A DNA stretch of 64,000 bases from Bacteroidales bacterium UBA2714 (GTDB lineage Bacteria; Bacteroidota; Bacteroidia; Bacteroidales; P3): the NCBI GenBank assembly GCA_002354035.1, contig DEKU01000060.1:24984-88983 (forward strand), given 5' to 3'. The notes under the pieces are model-generated. The model worked only from the letters and a program-made list of their open reading frames with translations. It had not been told where the DNA came from and made no database searches. The position numbers and the translations under genes are program-made. Below, piece after piece: positions 51,790-59,487 of the stretch. Position 1 is the first letter of the stretch, and the number at the start of each line of letters is the position of its first letter.

Positions 51790-52913
51790 TTGACGATTCC
51801 TTTCTCTAAATATTCGGCGAGGTTGTAGCGGATTTTGGTTGCTGCGTCGTCGGATGCCACTTTGCCCATGTCGCTTTCTACCATGAGCCTGACGAGTTCT
51901 TGGAAGGGTGTCCGCTGGGGGTTCCATCCCAGCAGCCGCTGGGCCTTGGAGGGATCGCCGAGCAGGTTGACTACGTCGGTGGGGCGGTAGAAGTCAGGGC
52001 TGACGGCTACGAGTGTTTTGCCGACAAGGTGGTCGGCGGGTGGCAGGGTGGGTGAGACGGAGGTGCAGATTCCCCGTTCGTCGATTCCCTGGCCTTCCCA
52101 GCGCAGCTCTATTCCGGCGTAGTGGAAGGCGAGTTGGCAGAATTCGCGGACGGTGTGTTGCTCGCCTGTGGCTATGACGAAGTCGTCGGGTTGGGGATGC
52201 TGTAGGATCATCCACATGCATTCGACGTAGTCTTTGGCGTAGCCCCAGTCGCGGAGAGAGGAGAGGTTGCCAAGGAGGAGCCGTTGCTGTTTGCCCTGGC
52301 GTATGCGGGCGGCGGCGAGGGTGATTTTGCGTGTCACAAAGGTTTCTCCCCGTCGCTCGCTCTCGTGGTTGAAGAGGATGCCGTTGCAGCAGAATATGTT
52401 GTAGGCCTCGCGGTATTCTTTGACTATCCAGTAGCCGTAGAGCTTGGCGACGGCATAGGGGCTGTAGGGGTGGAAGGGGGTGAGCTCATTTTGGGGTATT
52501 TGTTCTACGCGGCCGTAGAGTTCGGAGGTGCTGGCCTGGTAGATGCGGCAGGTGTGTTCGAGGCCGCATTGCCTGACGGCTTCAAGTATGCGCAGCACTC
52601 CGGTCGCATCAACGTTGGCTGTGTATTCGGGGGCGTCGAAGCTGACTTGGACGTGGCTCTGGGCAGCGAGGTTGTATATCTCGTCCGGCATAACGGTGCG
52701 CACTATCTTGATGATGCTGAGGGTGTCGCCCATGTCGCCATAGTGGAGGTGGAAATGGGGATGACCTTCGAGGTGGGCTATGCGCTCGCGGTAGTCGACC
52801 GAGGAGCGGCGGATGATACCGTGGACTTGGTAGCCTTTCTCGAGAAGGAATTCGGCGAGGAAACTGCCGTCCTGCCCGGTGATGCCTGTGATTAATGCTT
52901 TTTTTGTAGCCAT
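51786..52913 (-). CDS. gmd: GDP-mannose 4,6-dehydratase
   Basis: The 375-residue protein has the full GMD pattern: [48 protein letters not shown] and [14 protein letters not shown], with [12 protein letters not shown]. It makes GDP-4-keto-6-deoxy-D-mannose from GDP-mannose. With fcl it supplies GDP-L-fucose. Its start shares one base with the wzm stop. Confidence 0.96.
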   Translation of the reverse strand: MATKKALITGITGQDGSFLAEFLLEKGYQVHGIIRRSSVDYRERIAHLEGHPHFHLHYGDMGDTLSIIKIVRTVMPDEIYNLAAQSHVQVSFDAPEYTANVDATGVLRILEAVRQCGLEHTCRIYQASTSELYGRVEQIPQNELTPFHPYSPYAVAKLYGYWIVKEYREAYNIFCCNGILFNHESERRGETFVTRKITLAAARIRQGKQQRLLLGNLSSLRDWGYAKDYVECMWMILQHPQPDDFVIATGEQHTVREFCQLAFHYAGIELRWEGQGIDERGICTSVSPTLPPADHLVGKTLVAVSPDFYRPTDVVNLLGDPSKAQRLLGWNPQRTPFQELVRLMVESDMGKVASDDAATKIRYNLAEYLEKGIVK

Positions 52914-53782
52914 CAGACGGTGTCCATAAAACTTTTCTGGGTTTTGTTGAATATCACAACGCCCAGTACCAGCAGGATGAGCATGAACACAAAGCTGTAT
53001 GCCAGCCAGCCCCAGCCGATGAATTCGCCAGCGCCAAGGACTCCGTATTTGAAGGTCTCTATCACAGGGGTCACGGGGTTGAGGCGCATGATGGTGTACA
53101 TGTCAAAACCTGCCACTATTTTTCCTTTGACCAAGCTGAGGGGATATACAATGGGTGTGGCGTACATCCACAGGTGCACGATGAAGGAGAACAGTATCTG
53201 AAGGTCGCGATATTTGGTTGTCATGCTGGAGATGATGATTCCAAAACCCAGCGACAGCCCGGCCATCATGACCACCAGCAGGGGGAACAGCAATGCATAC
53301 CAGTTGACGCTCGCGTCGCAGCCGATGATGCTGTAGATGATATAAACGACGATGAACAGCGACAGCTGTATGCCGAATCTGAGCAGGTTGGAAGTCACGT
53401 TGGCCATCGGCACTATCAGGCGGGGGAAGTAGACTTTGCCGAACAGTCCGCTGTTGCTTACAAAGGTGTTGGAGGTTTTGTTCAGGCAGTCTGAGAAATA
53501 CTGCCAGATGCAGGTGCCGGACAGATAGAACAGCGGTTGCGGAATGCCGTCGGTGGCGATGCCTGCGATGCCGCCAAAAACCACCATATACATAAATACG
53601 GTGATGATGGGCTGTAGGAAGAACCACATCGGGCCCAAAATCGTCTGCTTGTACTGGGTGATGATGTCGCGTTTGACAAACAACGTCGCCAAGTCGCGAT
53701 ACTTCCATAGCTCTTTAATGTCAACCGACCATAGCTTGTCTTTCGGTTTGATTACTGTTGTCCACTCTTGTGTTTCGCTCAT
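52913..53782 (-). CDS. wzm: Wzm-type polysaccharide ABC transporter permease
   Basis: This 289-residue ABC-2 type permease has an N-terminal amphipathic segment ([15 protein letters not shown]) and six membrane helices, for example [14 protein letters not shown] and [13 protein letters not shown]. It also has the GPMWFFLQP motif shared by O-antigen and teichoic acid exporters. It forms the inner-membrane channel with the ATPase at 49537-50838 and moves the completed lipid-linked chain across. Confidence 0.93.
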   Translation of the reverse strand: MSETQEWTTVIKPKDKLWSVDIKELWKYRDLATLFVKRDIITQYKQTILGPMWFFLQPIITVFMYMVVFGGIAGIATDGIPQPLFYLSGTCIWQYFSDCLNKTSNTFVSNSGLFGKVYFPRLIVPMANVTSNLLRFGIQLSLFIVVYIIYSIIGCDASVNWYALLFPLLVVMMAGLSLGFGIIISSMTTKYRDLQILFSFIVHLWMYATPIVYPLSLVKGKIVAGFDMYTIMRLNPVTPVIETFKYGVLGAGEFIGWGWLAYSFVFMLILLVLGVVIFNKTQKSFMDTV

Positions 53783-53793
53783 GTATTGAAATG

Positions 53794-54978
53794 TCAGTGT
53801 GAATGTTTATGATGTAAGAAAATGTTCCCTATGATGCCCCAAAAGTATTTCCAGTCGGTGCGCAAAGGGTGTTTCAAATATGCTTCGATATACCGTCGTT
53901 CAGACTCTTGAATGCCCTCCAGCGTTTCGGGCTGCACCTTCTCGTAGTAGAGTGGTGGCAGCAGCCCGGGCTTTGTCTTGGTCCGCAGTTCCTGCATCTC
54001 GGGGGTGTACAGGCTGAAGAATTGCCGCGACAACGGTCTCACCCCCACCAGTTTCATCTCGCCTTTCAGCATGTTCACCACCATGGGCAGCTCGTCCAGC
54101 CATGTCTTTCTCAGCAGGGCTCCCAGGGTGTTCACCCGGTAGTCGTGGTAGAACTTCCCGCTCTTGTCCAGCCGACGGTGCTCATAGACATACTCTTGCA
54201 GGTATTCGCTGTAGGAATACATCGTGCGGAATTTATACACGGTGATGATTTTACCGTCTTTGCCCACCCGCTTCAGCTTGGCTATGGGCGACGAACTGGG
54301 TGTCCCTTCGGTGACGGGCTCTTTGGCTTTCCGCGCAATGATGCGGAATTCCCCGTGAGAGGTATTCTCATAAACCACCTCAAACCCGGCGTGGTACAGC
54401 CTCCCCAGTATCTCGACCCTGTGGAACGTGCGGTTACGTCCTTTCGTGACGGCAAAATACAGCCCCTTTGTCAGCTTCATCTTGGGGCATACCCGGTGCC
54501 ACAAGTAGTGGAAGCCGTAGTATATGCGGTTTATGCCCTTGGGGTAGAGCCTGTAGATGACGGCTTTCTTCACCGACGAGGTGCGGCAGTTGCACACCAA
54601 GTATCCTCCCTGACTCAGGTGCTGGTTGGCATTGAACAGGAAGACGTCCAACTCATATATCGTGTGCAGCGGTCTCCCGACAAAGATGGCGTGGTATGGC
54701 TCCCCGTTCGGCCGGTCGGGAATCGGGTCGCCCCCGTTGTTCTTTATGCCCCACAGCAGCGATGTGGGTGCAAACTCATCGCGGTGGTCCAGAAACCAGC
54801 GGTACACCTGTTTGATGGGTTCTGCCTCGACCGCTACAAACACCCGCTTCACATCCTCGTCTTCTATCGTCTCGGGGTCCAGGATGTCGCAACCCTCACT
54901 CCCTGCCTCCGAAAAACTCTTCCCTGGGTAGTAGTACTTTTCTTTAATAGGGTCGAGGGGGAATAATGGTTTTCTCAT
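53794..54978 (-). CDS. Sugar transferase with unusual N-terminal domain
   Basis: I chose the ATG at 54978 (MRKPLFPLDPIKEKYY); the longer frame starts with TTG. Residues about 230-370 form a bacterial sugar transferase domain (KIITVYKFRTMYSYSE, LLRKTWLDELPMVVNMLKGE, KLVGVRPLS), the WcaJ/PglC-type phosphoglycosyl transferase core. The first 220 residues lack the usual membrane helices. They resemble a Rossmann-like or methyltransferase-like domain (GGYLVCNCRTSSVKKAVI). The enzyme should start glycan synthesis on undecaprenyl phosphate. The hydrophobic re-entrant helix normally present before the core is not obvious. Confidence 0.82.
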   Translation of the reverse strand: MRKPLFPLDPIKEKYYYPGKSFSEAGSEGCDILDPETIEDEDVKRVFVAVEAEPIKQVYRWFLDHRDEFAPTSLLWGIKNNGGDPIPDRPNGEPYHAIFVGRPLHTIYELDVFLFNANQHLSQGGYLVCNCRTSSVKKAVIYRLYPKGINRIYYGFHYLWHRVCPKMKLTKGLYFAVTKGRNRTFHRVEILGRLYHAGFEVVYENTSHGEFRIIARKAKEPVTEGTPSSSPIAKLKRVGKDGKIITVYKFRTMYSYSEYLQEYVYEHRRLDKSGKFYHDYRVNTLGALLRKTWLDELPMVVNMLKGEMKLVGVRPLSRQFFSLYTPEMQELRTKTKPGLLPPLYYEKVQPETLEGIQESERRYIEAYLKHPLRTDWKYFWGIIGNIFLHHKHSH

Positions 54979-55012
54979 AGATTGCTGCCAGTCAAATTGC
55001 AAATAGTGGCTG

Positions 55013-55555
55013 CTAAGCCTGTTTCATGTAATAATACTTTGGCGAAGCGCAGGGCTCGTCAACCCGCTCCAGAAGGTCTGGATGAATATACGTTGTTGCC
55101 AACGCCGCGATGCCCCGTAGGCTCACCACCAGCCTCCTGTCTTTCTTGATTCTCACTATGTGGCCTTCGGCGCCTTTAAAGGGACCGTCCGTCACCCTCA
55201 CCAGGTCGCCGCGATGGTATTCGGGCTTGTCGTCGCCCAGATAGGTCAGCCCTTTCTTCCCGGCCGTGCACACAAACATGAACACCTCCATCTCCCTGTT
55301 GGGAATAGGGGAGGGCTTGTGCGTAAGCGGATCCCGGTATATCCACAGGCGGCTGAAATAGTCCTGCTCAAAATGTCCCAAATACTCGGCCGAGGCCTGG
55401 AAGAACACCAGCGAGGAGATTATCTCCGGTATGAAATACCCCACCCCGTCTGTCTCCAGCCGCTCCTTGATGGGCTGCACCCGGTTGTACATCACCTTGG
55501 CGGCATACCATTGCCGCTCGCTCTGCTCTATCTCTTTGTGTGTCTCTTCAACCAT
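55013..55555 (-). CDS. UpxY-like NusG paralogue (capsule antiterminator)
   Basis: The 180-residue protein has an NGN domain (RQWYAAKVMYNRVQPIKERL) and a C-terminal KOW domain (RGDLVRVTDGPFKGAEGHIV). It is the first gene of the polysaccharide operon, as UpxY proteins are in Bacteroides, where they allow RNA polymerase to read through the long leader of their own locus. A leader of about 160 nt with a hairpin lies upstream. No UpxZ-type inhibitor gene is seen next to it. Confidence 0.9.
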   Translation of the reverse strand: MVEETHKEIEQSERQWYAAKVMYNRVQPIKERLETDGVGYFIPEIISSLVFFQASAEYLGHFEQDYFSRLWIYRDPLTHKPSPIPNREMEVFMFVCTAGKKGLTYLGDDKPEYHRGDLVRVTDGPFKGAEGHIVRIKKDRRLVVSLRGIAALATTYIHPDLLERVDEPCASPKYYYMKQA

Positions 55556-55579
55556 CTTTGTTTGGGCAATTCTTCCTCT

Positions 55580-55601
55580 CCTCCGCCTGTAGATGCGGAG
55601 G
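55580..55601 (-). promoter_or_regulatory. Leader hairpin before UpxY-like gene
   Basis: CCTCCGC and GCGGAGG form a perfect 7-bp stem with an 8-base loop, 25 bases upstream of the first start codon of the operon. UpxY-type factors act on the 5' leader of their operon, so this is a candidate recognition or pause hairpin. There is no T tract behind it. Confidence 0.45.
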
Positions 55602-55720
55602 TCCTGGAAGATTCTGGGCTATTTCTTTCCCTTTCAACGCTTGTCCCCATCCGAGGACTTGTGGCGTAATCCACCAAAATTCTGTCCATTATAATAATAA
55701 TTGACAAAATTTTCTATCTG

Positions 55721-55728
55721 CAAAGATA
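55721..55728 (-). promoter_or_regulatory. Promoter of polysaccharide operon, -7 element
   Basis: TATCTTTG on the minus strand is a perfect TAnnTTTG element about 165 bases upstream of the UpxY-like start. A clear TTTG -33 box is not seen at the usual spacing; the region upstream is T-rich on the plus strand. No invertible-promoter repeats flank it that I could find. Confidence 0.5.
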
Positions 55729-55859
55729 CGTTTTTTTTCGGAATTAAGATATTTTTTTCAGATAATTTGATAATTACTATCTGTATCACTTCTTTTCGAC
55801 CACTTTGTGACATCCTGGCCCACGCTTGCTGTGCCGTTGTCTTTCCCCCCGCCAATAAC

Positions 55860-55901
55860 AGATTCCGCCAGCAGGACGCATAGTCGCTGCTGGTGGAATC
55901 T
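55860..55901. terminator. 15-bp hairpin between peptidase and capsule operon
   Basis: AGATTCCGCCAGCAG pairs with CTGCTGGTGGAATCT with one mismatched (G-U) pair and a 12-base loop. It lies 41 bases after the M49-like peptidase stop. There is no uridine tract, so it is either a weak terminator or a small repeat element. The rest of 55556-55941 shows only the capsule leader and promoter. Confidence 0.45.
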
Positions 55902-55941
55902 CTCTGGCGCTCACTGGACAAACAGCCAGCGTGTACAAGCC

Positions 55942-57573
55942 TTATAACCCCAAAGCCTTCAAGCCTTGGTTGTAGCGGATGTCGCGGGGGATGTTGTGAG
56001 TGCTGATCATGTCGAGGTCTTTCTGCAAGTCGGCACGAATCTTTCCATTCTTGGCCGAATAGCTCTTGGCAAACTCGATGTCGCCTTCGCCTTCAACCTT
56101 CAAAATCAATGCGGCCCAGCTCTTCATGGCCTCTTCGGCCTTGGCCACGTCCACCACATATTTGCCTTCGGCATTGCGGCTGAAAGCTCCGTTGTCTTGC
56201 AGGTGGTTGAAGCACATCATGTTGGCGATGCCATGAGCCTCGGTGGCACCAAACCGCACGCTGCGCAGAATGCCAGCGATGAAGGTCACAAAAGCGTCCT
56301 CTTTCGTGCAGTTGGTTATCTCGCCCATCTCAATCAGGTGGGTGGTCAGAAACAGACCGCAAATGTCAGCCTTGGCCTCTTCCCAAGCGCTGTACTGGCT
56401 GCCCAGTGCCTCGCGCAGGCTCTTGCCGTCGGTCACCGTCTCCTTGATGCCCAGGCCGTGGGCCACTTCGTGGAAGCACACATTGCTGAAGAAAGCGTTG
56501 AAGTTCACATTGTCCAGCTGGTCCTGGGCTATCAGCAGGTTGGCTATCGGCATCAAGATGGTCTCAAACTTGGCTTGCATGGCGTTCTTCAGTTGCAGGC
56601 GGCGGGCACCCTTCTCCTTGTGGATACGCTCGTCGTTGGGCAGATTGATGGCGATGGTCTTCGAACCCGCGTTGCAGTCGCCTGCATAGTAAATCACGTC
56701 ATACACATTCAGGTCGCTCTCCGCGCCGGCCATGGCCGGTTTGTATTTCGGGTCGCAGGGCAGGTCGTTCTGCAGCTGGGGCAGCATCTTCACAAACTTG
56801 GCCAAGTCGTTGCTCCACTTCTCGTCCTTCACCAGTATGAACGACTCGTAGCTCGTCTTGCTGCCATACAGCGCGTCGTCGTAGTTCTCAATCGGGCCGA
56901 CCACAAAGTCCAGACGGCTCTGCTTCATGTCCATCCATGCCAGGTCGCTGGCATAGTAGTCGTCCGTCATCAAAGCCTTGCGGCGCTCGGTCAGGTACTT
57001 CTTCAGCCCGGCATCCTCGGCCAGCTCAATGGCCACACCCATCAGGCTGTCCACCTTGGCCAGCCGGTCGGCATATTCCACATGGTAGGGCACCACCTTC
57101 AGGGCGCCGTTCTCGTCGCGGCGAATCACCGTATACTGGCTGCTCTTCTCAGGGTCGGCCAGTGCGTCATACTCCTCGGCCGTCATGTCCACAGGATAGA
57201 AATTGCAGCCCGCCGGGCGCTCGCCATAGCCCGGAATAAAGGGGCGCTCCTCGCCCAGACGGTCCCAGGCACCGTACTGTATCATCGCGAAGGCCTTCAT
57301 GGCCGGGTCGGTGATGGTGTCCAGGCTGGCGCGGTTCTCGGCACCGAAATACTGGTCCCAATACAAGTCGTCCATGATGTCCGCAATCTGGATAAAGACA
57401 GGCAGCAACTGCTTCTCTTTTTCCGTCAGGACACTCAAGTCCGTCGTCAAAGTAAACTCGGCATACTCGTCAACTTTCTGTTGAAGTTCCGATTTTTCTT
57501 CCGTTTTGTTGCTCTTGCAGCCCACTGCAGCAAGCATTGTGATGGTCATAATTGAAAGTACTAATCGTTTCAT
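55942..57573 (-). CDS. M49-like (dipeptidyl-peptidase III-related) metallopeptidase lipoprotein
   Basis: The 543-residue protein has a lipoprotein signal (LSIMTITMLAAVGC; Cys 19). The catalytic region has FHEVAHGLG at about 367 and WEEAKADICGLF at about 397, which match the zinc and glutamate motifs of M49 peptidases. The motif here is HEVAH, a standard HExxH, instead of the M49 HExxGH with an extra residue. It resembles the Bacteroidetes branch of DPP III-like proteins. It probably hydrolyses peptides in the periplasm or at the surface. Confidence 0.8.
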   Translation of the reverse strand: MKRLVLSIMTITMLAAVGCKSNKTEEKSELQQKVDEYAEFTLTTDLSVLTEKEKQLLPVFIQIADIMDDLYWDQYFGAENRASLDTITDPAMKAFAMIQYGAWDRLGEERPFIPGYGERPAGCNFYPVDMTAEEYDALADPEKSSQYTVIRRDENGALKVVPYHVEYADRLAKVDSLMGVAIELAEDAGLKKYLTERRKALMTDDYYASDLAWMDMKQSRLDFVVGPIENYDDALYGSKTSYESFILVKDEKWSNDLAKFVKMLPQLQNDLPCDPKYKPAMAGAESDLNVYDVIYYAGDCNAGSKTIAINLPNDERIHKEKGARRLQLKNAMQAKFETILMPIANLLIAQDQLDNVNFNAFFSNVCFHEVAHGLGIKETVTDGKSLREALGSQYSAWEEAKADICGLFLTTHLIEMGEITNCTKEDAFVTFIAGILRSVRFGATEAHGIANMMCFNHLQDNGAFSRNAEGKYVVDVAKAEEAMKSWAALILKVEGEGDIEFAKSYSAKNGKIRADLQKDLDMISTHNIPRDIRYNQGLKALGL

Positions 57574-57615
57574 TTTTAAATGTTTTATTATGTTTTCAGT
57601 GTTTTTCTTTCAATG

Positions 57616-57623
57616 CAAAAATA
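57616..57623 (-). promoter_or_regulatory. Promoter -7 element of M49-like peptidase gene
   Basis: TATTTTTG on the minus strand matches TAnnTTTG and lies 42 bases upstream of the start codon. A -33 TTTG is not clear. Confidence 0.45.
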
Positions 57624-57631
57624 CATTTTTT

Positions 57632-57662
57632 TTTGCTATTCTCGAAAAAAGTAGTACTTTTG
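57632..57662 (+). promoter_or_regulatory. tRNA-Ser promoter
   Basis: TTTG (57632-57635) and TACTTTTG (57655-57662) are separated by exactly 19 bases, a textbook Bacteroidetes promoter. Initiation near 57669 would leave a 5' precursor of about 47 nt before the tRNA. Confidence 0.7.
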
Positions 57663-57715
57663 CATCCGATTTCGCCGAGGGGGAAGCCCTCCCTACAGCG
57701 CAAAAATCAACCCAC

Positions 57716-57803
57716 GGAAAGGTGCTCGAGTGGTTGAAGAGGCCCGCCTGGAAAGCGAGTAAGCGTTAAAAGCGCTTCAGGGGTTCGAATCCCCTCCTTT
57801 CCG
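57716..57803 (+). tRNA. tRNA-Ser (anticodon GGA)
   Basis: The 88-base cloverleaf has acceptor stem GGAAAGG/CCTTTCC with discriminator G. Its TPsiC arm is GGGGTTCGAATCCCC and it has a long variable arm of class II type. The anticodon loop CTGGAAA gives anticodon GGA at 57750-57752, reading UCC and UCU serine codons. The CCA end is not encoded. A promoter lies upstream and a terminator just downstream. Confidence 0.95.
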
Positions 57804-57810
57804 CTCAAAG

Positions 57811-57842
57811 AAAAACGTTGCAGCAGTCGCCGCAACGTTTTT
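57811..57842 (+). terminator. Terminator of tRNA-Ser
   Basis: AAAAACGTTGC (57811-57821) and GCAACGTTTTT (57832-57842) form an 11-bp stem with a 10-base loop and a run of T residues. It is a strong intrinsic terminator 8 bases after the tRNA. Confidence 0.85.
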
Positions 57843-57959
57843 TTTGTTTGGCTTTCCTGATAAATCTGCATCCTCTATCGTGCAAAAACAGTAAAAAACT
57901 GCATCATAGAGTGTGCAGTTTTGATTATTATTCGTATCTTTGCATCGAAAAATAGTATT

Positions 57960-58128
57960 ATGGAAACCCTTTGAGGCCGACGGATATAATTTTGAGATAG
58001 GTGGGAAAAATAAAACCCGCCGCCAAGTTGCTACGATAGACCCCGCGAAAGCCTACGTGGTGAGGGACGACATCGAGCACGCCGCCCTCCACAACATCCC
58101 CCTCTGGATGTTCGGTTTCCTATACTAA
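57960..58128 (+). pseudogene. Remnant of an AAA/DUF4143-type ATPase
   Basis: From about 57970 the plus-strand frame reads GYNFEIGGKNKTRRQVATI and then AYVVRDDIEHA, ending IPLWMFGFLY. This is the usual C-terminal end of the AAA ATPase plus DUF4143 proteins common in Bacteroidetes. The catalytic parts are missing. A promoter-like GTATCTTTG and an ATG (57960) lie immediately before. The ATG frame stops after four codons, and the C-terminal piece is in another frame. An internal deletion joining the 5' end to the 3' end explains this. Confidence 0.6.
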
Positions 58129-58146
58129 TGACTTCATGCTTGGGAA

Positions 58147-59181
58147 TTATAATGGCATAGTATAAACTCCATTTTCAACCAACATTCGAGCGAACTCCAA
58201 ACCTGCAATAAGTCGCACTCCTAATGCTTCGGCATCACGTTTGGCTTTTTCACTAAAATCGTCACAAGTGGAGATTACCCACATTTGGGAAGATGAATAT
58301 TGCCGGTGTTTCTCCATTGTCATCTTATATGTGGTTATTTGTTTGACTGCCCAATCATCAGTGAAATCTCTATGCGCTTTCACTTGAACCAAAATGGTAA
58401 ATCCATTGAGTTTGTCAAAAGTCGCTATCAAATCAGCATCACCCTCGTCGCAACTGGTGGCATTCTTTGGTGGTATTTCGGCTACAGCCCCTAATTGTTC
58501 CATATACCACCTTACCAATTGCTCAAGCTTACTATCGTTGAGTTTGTCCCTCATTTGATACAAAAGCCCTTTTGCTGCTTCTTCCAAAAAATCATTATGC
58601 AGATTAATCGGGGTATTTCTCTTTATACGTCTGATAGTGTCTTCAACCTCGTCTTGCAAATCATTGATGTTGGCGTTGGTCTGCTGAATCTTCATACGGG
58701 AGAAAAGACGTTGTTGAGCATAATCGTTACGGGGAATATCTGTGGCAATTGGTTCTACTTTGCGGTAAAATCCCATGTCAATCTGTCTTCCATCATCATA
58801 GGAGGGGTAGCCATCCTTGTCCAAAGAAGCTGATTCACAATTCCAATCAACCCACAACTTTTGTTCGATAGTCTCATTATTGTATACCACATCGTCGGCA
58901 ATACGGTATATGTCGAATACTCCAGATAAAGGAACCACCACAATGTCACCTTTCTTCATCTCATTCAAGAAACGCCACAGATTGTAACGGTTACGAGGGT
59001 AACCCCAACTTTCGAATACTTGTTCAAACGATTCCCAATTAGAAATTAATTGTTTGTGTATTTCCTTATTGGATAGATCGCTCCACCCGATTGTAATAAT
59101 GTTGTGTTTTTTCAACAACTCATGAGTAAATTGCCATGCGTTTTCGCCACATTTGCACCGATGGATCCAGTAATTAACCAT
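58147..59181 (-). CDS. Mrr-like restriction endonuclease (type IV-like)
   Basis: From ATG 59181 (MVNYWIHRCKCGENAW) the protein has 344 residues. The C-terminal third is an Mrr_cat fold with the PD-(D/E)xK residues in CDEGDADLIATFDK and TILVQVKAHRDF, and the Mrr helix WVISTCDDFSEKAKRDAE. The N-terminal 130 residues (IITIGWSDLSNKEI, KKGDIVVVPL) look like a PUA/EVE-type modified-base reader. The protein is expected to cut foreign or modified DNA. The gene is AT-rich compared with its neighbours and has no methyltransferase beside it. Confidence 0.8.
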   Translation of the reverse strand: MVNYWIHRCKCGENAWQFTHELLKKHNIITIGWSDLSNKEIHKQLISNWESFEQVFESWGYPRNRYNLWRFLNEMKKGDIVVVPLSGVFDIYRIADDVVYNNETIEQKLWVDWNCESASLDKDGYPSYDDGRQIDMGFYRKVEPIATDIPRNDYAQQRLFSRMKIQQTNANINDLQDEVEDTIRRIKRNTPINLHNDFLEEAAKGLLYQMRDKLNDSKLEQLVRWYMEQLGAVAEIPPKNATSCDEGDADLIATFDKLNGFTILVQVKAHRDFTDDWAVKQITTYKMTMEKHRQYSSSQMWVISTCDDFSEKAKRDAEALGVRLIAGLEFARMLVENGVYTMPL

Positions 59182-59247
59182 TGTTTGCTGTTTTTTATGC
59201 CCCAAGTCTCCATAAGGCGGATAATACAATAAAGAAAGGCATGAGAC

Positions 59248-59397
59248 TTATGTACTCATGTCCGTTGATATCGAGGCTTCGGCAAACCTATGAAGGAACG
59301 GTTTATAAGGAACATGTCTCACGCCTGAGGATATGCTGAGGCGTGAGCCTATAGCATACACAACAAGCGAAAGCATAATTGCTCCGTCCTCCTTCAT
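59248..59397 (-). CDS. Small leader ORF (49 codons) before Mrr-like gene
   Basis: The frame begins ATG 59397 (MKEDGAIMLSLVVYAIGSR), continues with SGVRHVPYKPFLHRFAE and ends TDMST before TAA. It lies in the transcribed leader, 66 bases before the endonuclease start. From memory, very similar short peptides (HVSYKPFLHRFAE type) are annotated in Bacteroides upstream of accessory genes. It may be a regulatory leader peptide or part of a structured RNA. Translation is unproven. Confidence 0.4.
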   Translation of the reverse strand: MKEDGAIMLSLVVYAIGSRLSISSGVRHVPYKPFLHRFAEASISTDMST

Positions 59398-59479
59398 TGA
59401 AATTTTGCCGAATTTCGATATCGGGACAGTATTGCAATGCTTTTCTTGCAGCTGCTTACTTTACTTGCGTAAGCGGTTG

Positions 59480-59487
59480 CAAAATTA
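59480..59487 (-). promoter_or_regulatory. Promoter -7 element of Mrr-like gene leader
   Basis: TAATTTTG on the minus strand matches TAnnTTTG. Initiation near 59473 would give a leader of about 290 nt with the 49-codon ORF and inverted repeats (GGCATGAGAC / GTCTCACGCC near 59239-59328). No clear -33 box. Confidence 0.4.

Noticed and set aside
53869..54966. Plus-strand 365-codon ORF opposite the sugar transferase
   Set aside because: Shadow frame. The sugar transferase motifs are on the minus strand.
55700..55760. Invertible capsule promoter as in Bacteroides fragilis
   Set aside because: I looked for paired inverted repeats flanking the -7 element and a nearby invertase gene and saw neither in the window.
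55634..55921. Minus-strand 95-codon ORF upstream of the capsule operon
   Set aside because: It covers the promoter and hairpin, has no family features and a biased AT-rich middle.
55966..57555. Plus-strand 529-codon ORF opposite the M49-like peptidase
   Set aside because: Although very long, it is His/Val/Leu-rich with no family features and mirrors the codon bias of the real minus-strand gene, which has a lipobox and zinc motif.
59230..59400. Possible insertion sequence end from inverted repeats near GGCATGAGAC and GTCTCACGCC
   Set aside because: No transposase frame, no target duplication and imperfect repeats. Better explained as structure in the leader of the Mrr-like gene.
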